Source of the DNA: Phycisphaerae bacterium
GTDB lineage: Bacteria; Planctomycetota; Phycisphaerae; Phycisphaerales; SM1A02
DNA: 10,733 nt
NCBI GenBank assembly: GCA_002683195.1
Contig: NYSW01000100.1
Coordinates: 1-10,733, forward strand
Direction of reading: 5' to 3'
Of this stretch, positions 1-4,953 are shown one piece after another. The notes beneath the pieces are model-generated. The model was not told the DNA's origin, did not search any database, and saw nothing but the letters and a program-made list of their open reading frames with translations. The translations under genes were made by a program, and so were the position numbers. The stretch's first letter is position 1; the number at the start of each line of letters is the position of its first letter.

Positions 1-216
1 CGACGCGACCCGGGCACGAGCGACTCTCAAACCGGTGAAGCCACCCACCACCGCACCGATCACGGCCAGCACGATTCCGGTTTTCTCACCGAAGTGATCG
101 ACCCCCTCGATGCCTCCAGCGATGGCACCACAGGCGGCGCCTGCGAGCACACCGGTGACGGCGGCGCCGGTGGTGAAGGTCACATTTTCTTGCGAGGGAT
201 CGTTGGCTGAGCTCAT
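1..216 (-). CDS. Small glycine-zipper membrane protein, 3' end outside window
   Basis: An open frame begins with ATG at 216-214 and stays open to base 1, giving 72 residues with the C-terminus missing. The N-terminus is polar (MSSANDPSQENVTF). Two hydrophobic glycine/alanine-rich segments follow, at about residues 17-36 and 47-63. They contain successive GxxxG spacings (G22, G26, G30, G34 and G54, G58, G62), the pattern of glycine-zipper helices that pack tightly in membranes. A basic tail (RVARARV) follows. I do not recognise a named family. The start lies 34 bases after the stop of the LemA-family gene on the same strand, so the two are probably co-transcribed. No clear Shine-Dalgarno is visible before this ATG. 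Function unknown; a membrane or envelope role is inferred. Confidence 0.6.
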   Translation of the reverse strand, partial: MSSANDPSQENVTFTTGAAVTGVLAGAACGAIAGGIEGVDHFGEKTGIVLAVIGAVVGGFTGLRVARARVAS

Positions 217-250
217 GGTCTGGAAATTTCGGCTTTGGTGGCAGGTGGGT

Positions 251-871
251 TCAGCCGAAATTCGAGGCATCCACGGAGACTGCTTCCCGATCAGCGGCGG
301 AGGCTTCGAAGAACGAGAATTCCTCCGACCCGATGCCGAAGCCACCGGCGATCAGGCTGTTGGGAAACGTCACGATCGAGGTTCGGAAGTCGCGGACGTT
401 CGCGTTGTAGAAGCGACGGGCTCGAGCGATCCGGGTCTCGGTCTCGCTCAGTTCCTTCTGGAGCTCGAGGAAGTTCTGGTTGGCCTTGAGATCGGGGTAC
501 GCCTCGGCGGTGGCCATGAGCTTTCCGACCGATCCCTCGAGCATGTTCTCCACGCCCGCCCGCTTCTCCGGATCTTCGTTTCGAGCCTGCATCGCCTGAT
601 TCCGAAGTTCGGTCACCTTCTCCATGAGTTCCTTCTCGTGCGTGGCGTAGCCCTTCACGGTGGAGATCAGGTTCGGGATCAGATCGTGCCTGCGCTGGAG
701 CTCGGTGTCGATGTCCGACCACGATTCCTTGCAGGTCACCCGCAGCCGGACGATCCGGTTGTAGACCGAGATCACCAGGATCCCGGCGAGTACGACGGCG
801 GCGGCGACGACACCGATCACGATCATGGCGGAAGAGGCGGCGAGCATGATGGCGGGGAGTGGCGTGGGCAT
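251..871 (-). CDS. LemA family membrane protein
   Basis: The gene encodes 206 residues, close to the usual LemA length of about 185-200. One transmembrane segment lies at about residues 14-37. It is followed by the family signature: VYNRIVRLR, then WSDIDTELQRRHDLIPNL (51-68) and VKGYATHE (72-79), a long helical region with coiled-coil character (80-150), and a C-terminal block with RRFYNANVRDFRTSIVTFPN (152-171). LemA proteins have an N-terminal membrane anchor and a helical-bundle domain; their molecular role is not settled. The ATG at 871 has GGAG 9 bases upstream. LemA is often followed by an M48 peptidase or a TPM-domain gene; here a small glycine-rich membrane protein follows instead. 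Family assignment is firm; function is not. Confidence 0.93.
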   Translation of the reverse strand: MPTPLPAIMLAASSAMIVIGVVAAAVVLAGILVISVYNRIVRLRVTCKESWSDIDTELQRRHDLIPNLISTVKGYATHEKELMEKVTELRNQAMQARNEDPEKRAGVENMLEGSVGKLMATAEAYPDLKANQNFLELQKELSETETRIARARRFYNANVRDFRTSIVTFPNSLIAGGFGIGSEEFSFFEASAADREAVSVDASNFG

Positions 872-905
872 CGGTGTCTCCGGGTACCTTGGATGGGGAT
901 CGGTT

Positions 906-949
906 GGAGGATAACATTGCCTCGAACCCTCACATGGAGATCACCCTTG
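906..949 (+). promoter_or_regulatory. Alternative ribosome binding sites and TTG starts for the ALDH-like gene
   Basis: Two TTG codons in the same frame each have a Shine-Dalgarno match. GGAGG at 906-910 sits 6 bases before TTG 917, and GGAG at 936-939 sits 7 bases before TTG 947. The later start gives MPRVEVLKTWKLYIGG, which begins just before the usual ALDH N-terminal strand, so it is preferred. The earlier start would add ten residues (MPRTLTWRSP). An ATG at 934 is out of frame. Confidence 0.5.
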
Positions 950-1837
950 CCCCGAGTTGAAGTACTCAAGACCTGGAAGCTCTACATCGGCGGTGGTTTT
1001 CCCCGCACCGAGAGTGGCCGGACGATGGTGGTTCAGGATGCTCAGGACCGGGTCGTCGCGCACTGCTGTCGGGCCAGTCGGAAGGATCTTCGAAACGCGG
1101 TTGAATCCGCTCGGAAGGCGCTCCCCGGCTGGTGGGCTCGAGATGCCTACAACCGAGGACAGATCCTCTATCGCATCGCGGAGATGGCGGAAAGCCGGGC
1201 GACCGAACTTGCGGACGCGATTCGCGCGGTGCCGGACCTGCGAACCGGGCGAAGATCCACCGCGGCTCAAGCGCGGGCCGAGGTGGCACGATCGACCGAT
1301 CGTCTGGTGAGCTTTGCCGGCTGGTGCGACAAGTATCCCCAGGTGGTGGGCTGTCAGAATCCGGTGAGCGGGCCGTATCACGACTTCACGATGCCCGAGC
1401 CCACGGGAGTCTGCGTCGCCCTGTCGCCGGAGTTTCCGACCCTCCTCGGTCTCGTCTCGGTGATTGCGCCGATGCTGGCCGGCGGTAATGTCGTGGTGGC
1501 CCTCGCGAGTGGCCGGAATCCTCTTCCGGCGATGACCCTGGCCGAAATTCTGGCCACCAGTGACGTGCCGGGCGGGGTGGTCAACATGCTGACGGGGTAC
1601 CGCGAGGAATTGATTCCAGAGTGCGCCGTGCATCGGGACATCGATGCGATCGGTGGAGTCTTCGAGTCGGCGGAGGAGAGACGGTCGCTCGAACTCGGGG
1701 CGGCGGAGAACCTGAAGCGGGTGCGACTCGACGATGCGTCGGAGATCGACTGGCACGACGATGACGCTCGGCACTCACCGTGGACGATCGAACCGTTCAC
1801 GGAGACCAAGACGATCTGGCATCCGTCCGGAGCATGA
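947..1837 (+). CDS. Short aldehyde-dehydrogenase-like protein lacking the catalytic domain
   Basis: With the TTG start at 947 the product has 296 residues, against about 480 for a full aldehyde dehydrogenase. Residues 9-30 (TWKLYIGGGFPRTESG) match the ALDH N-terminus. Residues 40-85 give the helix that normally reads 'A..A...W......RG.IL...A'. Residues 151-218 match the coenzyme-binding region (EPTGVCVALSPEFP, APMLAGGNVVV, SDVPGGVVNMLTG). The catalytic half is absent, including the Glu of ELGG and the nucleophilic Cys of GQxC. The catalytic Asn of PWNFP is replaced (SPEFP), and the NAD-contacting Lys of KPSE is replaced (VALASGR). The C-terminus (GAAENLKRVR ... TETKTIWHPSG) looks like a conserved ending rather than random truncation. 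From memory, short ALDH relatives of this type accompany deoC in other bacteria; a deoC lies about 1 kb away here. Probably a non-catalytic partner or regulator; dehydrogenase activity is unlikely. Confidence 0.8.
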   Translation: MPRVEVLKTWKLYIGGGFPRTESGRTMVVQDAQDRVVAHCCRASRKDLRNAVESARKALPGWWARDAYNRGQILYRIAEMAESRATELADAIRAVPDLRTGRRSTAAQARAEVARSTDRLVSFAGWCDKYPQVVGCQNPVSGPYHDFTMPEPTGVCVALSPEFPTLLGLVSVIAPMLAGGNVVVALASGRNPLPAMTLAEILATSDVPGGVVNMLTGYREELIPECAVHRDIDAIGGVFESAEERRSLELGAAENLKRVRLDDASEIDWHDDDARHSPWTIEPFTETKTIWHPSGA

Positions 1838-1874
1838 TTGGTTTGGTGGCGGACGATCGGGCCGGCGACGAGGG

Positions 1875-2705
1875 TCAGGCGGTTCGGGTCTTCACGCCTT
1901 CTGATGCCGAAATCTTTTCGAGCTGTCGGACCACGGCGTGCATGTCCTTCCATCGACCGTGGGCGTTCGGTTCGAGGCAGAGATTGACGACCTCGGCGAG
2001 CTCGATCGGGACGTCGGGGTTGGTCCGATTGGCGAGTGGTGGAACCTCCGCCTGCCCACGACTTCCGGGTCCGGAGGTCGGAACCTCCCGGCCGGTCAGC
2101 ATCCAGTACATGGTCGCCCCGAAGTTGTAGACGTCGGTGCGTTCATTCAGGGGCTCGACGTCCGCCTGTTCCGGGGCCATGAAGCCGGGGGTTCCCTGGA
2201 TTCGTTCCTTGGGCTTTCCAATCGGGTGGGCCTGGCCGAGATCGATGACCTTGACCTTGCCTTCCGCGGTGATGAGGACGTTCGTCGGCTTCATGTCGGC
2301 GTGAACGTAACCCTTGTCGTTCATGTGCGCCATGGCGTCGGCGACTTCCCGGAAGATCCTCAGCTTCTCCTGCATCGAGATGCCGACCAGCTGGTCGAGG
2401 GACTGGCCATCGACCAGTTCCATCAGCACGATGACTTCGTTCCGGGCCCAGCCTCGGGGGCGGACTTTTTCGACACTGTGGATACGGCGAACCGCGGGAT
2501 GGGACAGCTTCTTCGAGACCTTGACTTCATTCTCGGCCTGAATCAGGAAGCGATCGTCCTTGTCCTTCTTCTCGTCGAGGAGGACCTGCTTCAACGCATA
2601 GACCGCGCTGGTCTTCGGGTCGAAGACGCAAAAGATCTCGCTTGCAGCGCCGGATCCGATGTGCTTGAGCACTCGGTAGCCATGGATGAGTTCAGGAAGC
2701 TTCAC
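1875..2705 (-). CDS. Soluble Hanks-type Ser/Thr protein kinase, non-RD type
   Basis: The product has 276 residues, essentially a bare kinase domain with no transmembrane segment or added sensor. Visible motifs are a Gly loop at 17-20 (IGSGAASEIF), ATP-anchoring Lys39 (YALKQ), helix-C Glu at 58 or 60, the catalytic loop HADMKPTNV (135-143; Asp137, Lys139, Asn142), DLG in place of DFG (155-157), GFMAPEQ (174-180) and DVYNFG (191-196). The usual HRD arginine is alanine (A136), so activation-loop phosphorylation is unlikely to control it in the standard way. All catalytic residues are kept, so it should be active. The start is GTG 2705; it gives the right spacing before the Gly loop, although no good Shine-Dalgarno precedes it. 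The 3' end converges on the ALDH-like gene with a 37-base gap. Substrate unknown. Confidence 0.93.
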   Translation of the reverse strand: MKLPELIHGYRVLKHIGSGAASEIFCVFDPKTSAVYALKQVLLDEKKDKDDRFLIQAENEVKVSKKLSHPAVRRIHSVEKVRPRGWARNEVIVLMELVDGQSLDQLVGISMQEKLRIFREVADAMAHMNDKGYVHADMKPTNVLITAEGKVKVIDLGQAHPIGKPKERIQGTPGFMAPEQADVEPLNERTDVYNFGATMYWMLTGREVPTSGPGSRGQAEVPPLANRTNPDVPIELAEVVNLCLEPNAHGRWKDMHAVVRQLEKISASEGVKTRTA

Positions 2706-2820
2706 GTGACGGTGTAACAGCTGGGATCGTGCAGGGTTGGCGTCGGCCCTACCGGGTTGGGCCTGGAGATGAAACGGGATTCGAGAACCTCGAAATGCCT
2801 GTGTCAGGAGAGGCTGGTCG

Positions 2821-2861
2821 AATCGTCCGGCCGTGCACTATACGAATTCTGCCGGACGATT
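2821..2861. repeat. Perfect 11-bp inverted repeat, possible operator or hairpin
   Basis: AATCGTCCGGC at 2821-2831 and GCCGGACGATT at 2851-2861 are exact reverse complements separated by 19 bases. The spacer holds the palindromes GTGCAC (2833-2838) and GAATTC (2844-2849). The element lies in the 207-base gap between the end of deoC (2913) and the start of the kinase (2705), where no gene is seen. No run of T follows on either strand, so it is not a classic intrinsic terminator. It overlaps a possible kinase promoter, which would suit an operator. Confidence 0.6.
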
Positions 2862-2865
2862 TCCA
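2837..2865 (-). promoter_or_regulatory. Possible sigma-70-type promoter for the soluble kinase gene
   Basis: On the minus strand TGGAAA (2865-2860) and TATAGT (2842-2837) are separated by 17 bases and match the -35 and -10 consensus at 4/6 and 5/6 positions. The -10 box lies inside the spacer of the inverted repeat 2821-2861. Transcription from here would leave a leader of roughly 125 bases before GTG 2705. Such matches also arise by chance. Confidence 0.3.
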
Positions 2866-2912
2866 TATCTTGTCGGGTCAACAACTTGCCAGAAAGACGT
2901 TTGTGCATGATC

Positions 2913-3842
2913 TCATGATGACGGCACGTCCCCGGATCCGGCGTAGCGACCGTTTGCGGAGCGGAGAATCTGACGTCCAAGATCATCCAAAAGGCTCGAG
3001 GCGCCGAAGCGATAGAGGTCCGGAGTCAACCAGGCATCTCCGAGTGTCTCCCTCAGCATCACGAGGTGATGGATGGCACTTTTGGCGGTTCGAATCCCGC
3101 CGGCGGGCTTCATACCCGCCATTTCACCGGTGGCCATCCATCGATCACGGATGGCTTCCAGCATCACCAGAACCACTGGCATCGTCGCGGCGGGCGAGAT
3201 CTTTCCGGTGGAAGTCTTGATGAAGACCTCTCCGGGCTCACATCCGCCACCGTCCGCCGGTTCGGAAAGGCCCGCTTCGAGTGCCAGATCCGAAGCCAAT
3301 CGGACTCGATCCAAGGTCCCCAACTCTCCGGTTTCCAGAATGATCTTGAGATGGGCGGCCCCGCAAGTTCGTTTCACCGCGGCGATCTCATCCTGGACCT
3401 CGTCGTAACGGCCGGCCAGAAAAGCGCCCCGATTGATGACCATGTCGATTTCGTCCGCGCCTGCCTTCACGGCGGCCGCCACTTCCGCCAGGCGGAGTTC
3501 GAGCGGAGACTGGCCGCTGGGAAAAGCCGTCGCGACACTCGCGATGTTGATCGAAGAGCCTTCGAGTCGTTCACGAGCGGCGGCGATCATCGATGGATAA
3601 ACGCAGACTGCAGCGACATTTGGAATCGGTGGATCGAAGGTTCCGGGAATGGGATGTCGAGCCCGATCACACAGGGTCCGGACCCGCTCTGGCGTGTCCG
3701 CTCCTTCGAGGGTGGTGAGATCAGTCATCGAGATCGCGAGCCGCAGGGCGGCGACCTTCGATTCCTTCTTGATCGATCGACTGGTGAACTCCGCGGCACG
3801 TCGGGCGGCCATCACCGGATCCACGGTTCGGATGCGGGTCAT
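2913..3842 (-). CDS. deoC: Deoxyribose-phosphate aldolase
   Basis: The enzyme cleaves 2-deoxyribose 5-phosphate to glyceraldehyde 3-phosphate and acetaldehyde, in cytoplasmic deoxynucleoside catabolism. The product has 309 residues, longer than the E. coli enzyme of about 260 and like the long DeoC form. Landmarks are DLTTLEGADTPERVRTLC (41-58), VAAVCVYP (77-83), EIDMVINRGAF (131-141; catalytic Asp133), the Schiff-base lysine Lys209 in VFIKTSTGK, and the proton-relay lysine Lys245 in MKPAGGIRT. An insertion rich in Gly, Pro and Cys (192-203) precedes the Schiff-base strand. ATG 3842 is chosen because GGAG lies 7 bases upstream (3850-3853). An ATG at 3896 would add 18 residues that are partly encoded by a hairpin. 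The acetaldehyde product fits a link to the ALDH-like gene at 947-1837. Confidence 0.95.
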   Translation of the reverse strand: MTRIRTVDPVMAARRAAEFTSRSIKKESKVAALRLAISMTDLTTLEGADTPERVRTLCDRARHPIPGTFDPPIPNVAAVCVYPSMIAAARERLEGSSINIASVATAFPSGQSPLELRLAEVAAAVKAGADEIDMVINRGAFLAGRYDEVQDEIAAVKRTCGAAHLKIILETGELGTLDRVRLASDLALEAGLSEPADGGGCEPGEVFIKTSTGKISPAATMPVVLVMLEAIRDRWMATGEMAGMKPAGGIRTAKSAIHHLVMLRETLGDAWLTPDLYRFGASSLLDDLGRQILRSANGRYAGSGDVPSS

Positions 3843-3862
3843 TGAAGATCTCCGGGCGCAGA

Positions 3863-3892
3863 CGGAGGCGCCGTGTTTGGACGGCGCCTCCG
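3863..3892 (-). terminator. Strong 12-bp hairpin between a small-protein gene and deoC
   Basis: CGGAGGCGCCGT (3863-3874) pairs perfectly with ACGGCGCCTCCG (3881-3892) around a 6-base loop. It begins 33 bases after the stop of the exported protein gene and ends 9 bases before the deoC Shine-Dalgarno on the same strand. No T tract follows, so it may be a U-less terminator, an mRNA stability element or a deoC leader structure. Confidence 0.6.
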
Positions 3893-3925
3893 GCATTTGG
3901 TGGCGGTTGCTCTGGGAACGCGGAT

Positions 3926-4258
3926 TCAGCGAGCGGCCTGGAAGAGTCGGGGGAGGTAGGAACCACCCTTGAGCTCGAGTCGGGCGGTCGCGGGGGTGTT
4001 GGCGTTCTCGATCCAGTAGATGAACAGCGATTCCTCGTTGGAATCGATCACGTAGAGCAGGTCGTACGGCCGCTCCTTGGGACCCTGGCCGCTGGAGCTG
4101 GTCACCATGGAGAAGCCTTCGTCGGTCGAAACGGCCATGTTTCCATACGCCGGGTTCGGAGCCAGTCGGCCTGCCTGCATCACGGCGAGCGCGGTGATCA
4201 CGAAGGCGGACGCCCAGAGGACGGGAGCGGCAGGGTTGTTTCGTCGGGTGCGAGTCAT
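3926..4258 (-). CDS. Small exported or anchored protein, paralogue of the upstream gene
   Basis: The product has 110 residues with a basic N-terminus (MTRTRRNN) and a hydrophobic segment at about 12-29, a signal peptide or anchor. The exported part contains FSMVTSSSGQG (49-58) and DLLYVIDSNEESLFIYWIEN (66-85), which reads as paired beta strands. It resembles the product of the next gene upstream (YTMVSGRSQG, YLLYILNQNSREL), so the two are probably a local duplication. The ATG at 4258 is preferred, with GGAG at 4270-4273. A GTG at 4282 in the same frame would overlap the upstream stop. No named family is recognised. The beta-hairpin could resemble one blade repeat of a propeller protein, but that is inference. 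Confidence 0.75.
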   Translation of the reverse strand: MTRTRRNNPAAPVLWASAFVITALAVMQAGRLAPNPAYGNMAVSTDEGFSMVTSSSGQGPKERPYDLLYVIDSNEESLFIYWIENANTPATARLELKGGSYLPRLFQAAR

Positions 4259-4278
4259 GTCTTGATTCTCTCCGTGAG

Positions 4279-4572
4279 TCACTTGGAGTTCTGACGGACC
4301 GTCACAGAGTCCTTGGTCAGATCGGCGTAGGCCATGCCCTCGAGCATGCTCTGCTGGACGTTGTATCGAACGGCCACGAGCTCACGGGAATTCTGATTCA
4401 GGATGTAGAGAAGGTACGGCGTCGTCCCCTGGGAGCGACCGGACACCATGGTGTACTTGCCACGGAACCGCTGGCTTTGGGCGTCGGCTGACGGGGCGAA
4501 GGTGATCGCGGCCAGAACGGCGACGAGCAGGCCATTCAGCACGAGCAGGCCTTTAAGACTTCGATGGGACAT
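4279..4572 (-). CDS. Small exported protein of unknown function
   Basis: The product has 97 residues. A signal peptide is clear: basic MSHRSLK, hydrophobic core about 9-24, and a likely cut after ADA (31). The mature part holds YTMVSGRSQG (40-49), YLLYILNQNSRELVAVRYN (53-71) and EGMAYADLTKD (78-88), a beta-rich pattern. ATG 4572 has GGAG 6 bases upstream; longer in-frame extensions lack this and would bury the signal peptide. The stop is 20 bases before the start of its paralogue, and 49 bases separate it from the 69-residue gene upstream, so the three probably form an operon. No family recognised. Confidence 0.8.
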   Translation of the reverse strand: MSHRSLKGLLVLNGLLVAVLAAITFAPSADAQSQRFRGKYTMVSGRSQGTTPYLLYILNQNSRELVAVRYNVQQSMLEGMAYADLTKDSVTVRQNSK

Positions 4573-4621
4573 GAGAGTCTCCGGATGAGGCGGTGAGAAG
4601 GACGTGATCGACCCCGGCGGG

Positions 4622-4831
4622 TCAGATGTCCTCGGTCTGCCGCTTCGACGGGAAGAGCGTGAGTGAGACGAGAATCGCGGCGAACACGCCGGCGATGATG
4701 TATCCCGGCCAGACCTGGGTCCTGGTCCCGATGTCGGGATCGCGGGGAGCATTCTGGGCGAGGGCGGCCGTGGTCGCGGCCAGGGGGCTGGCGAGTACGG
4801 CGAGAAGAATGTTGTTTGAAAATCGACGCAT
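4622..4831 (-). CDS. Small membrane protein with signal peptide and one transmembrane helix
   Basis: The product has 69 residues. Residues 1-25 look like a signal peptide with a probable cut at ALA|QN. A short polar stretch (NAPRDPDIGTRTQVWPG) follows, then a transmembrane helix at about 44-60 and a charged tail (PSKRQTEDI). This implies a short periplasmic segment and a cytoplasmic tail. ATG 4831 has only a weak upstream purine match. It is the first gene of the three-gene minus-strand group of small exported proteins, just after the terminator of the LPMO gene. The clean stop and signal-like N-terminus support it as real. Function unknown. Confidence 0.7.
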   Translation of the reverse strand: MRRFSNNILLAVLASPLAATTAALAQNAPRDPDIGTRTQVWPGYIIAGVFAAILVSLTLFPSKRQTEDI

Positions 4832-4875
4832 GTGACAGACGGTATCCGGAGCGGACCATTTCGGGCAAACGCAAA

Positions 4876-4916
4876 GCCCGAAGGGCCGCTCGGCGGGGGC
4901 CGAGGGACCTTCGGGC
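4876..4916 (-). terminator. Intrinsic terminator of the LPMO gene
   Basis: GCCCGAAGG (4876-4884) pairs with CCTTCGGGC (4908-4916). Inside, CTCGGC (4889-4894) pairs with GCCGAG (4899-4904) around GGGG, giving a two-part stem. On the minus strand the hairpin is followed by TTTGCGTTTG, a reasonable U-rich tract. It begins 37 bases after the stop of the secreted enzyme gene. Confidence 0.8.
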
Positions 4917-4953
4917 CTGCTTCCCGAAAGACGTTCCAGGCGAAAGCGATTCG

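Noticed and set aside
110..946. Long N-terminal extension of the ALDH-like frame, open from 110
   Set aside because: It runs antisense through the LemA coding region and has no ALDH similarity before about residue Arg-Val-Glu at 953; the TTG starts at 917 or 947 have ribosome binding sites.
1838..1874. Terminator between the convergent ALDH-like and kinase genes
   Set aside because: No stem of useful length was found in the 37-base gap.
1938..2717. 259-residue plus-strand frame across the soluble kinase
   Set aside because: Antisense shadow of a gene with complete kinase motifs.
3843..3896. Earlier deoC start at ATG 3896
   Set aside because: The extra 18 residues are partly encoded by a strong hairpin, while ATG 3842 has a well-spaced GGAG.
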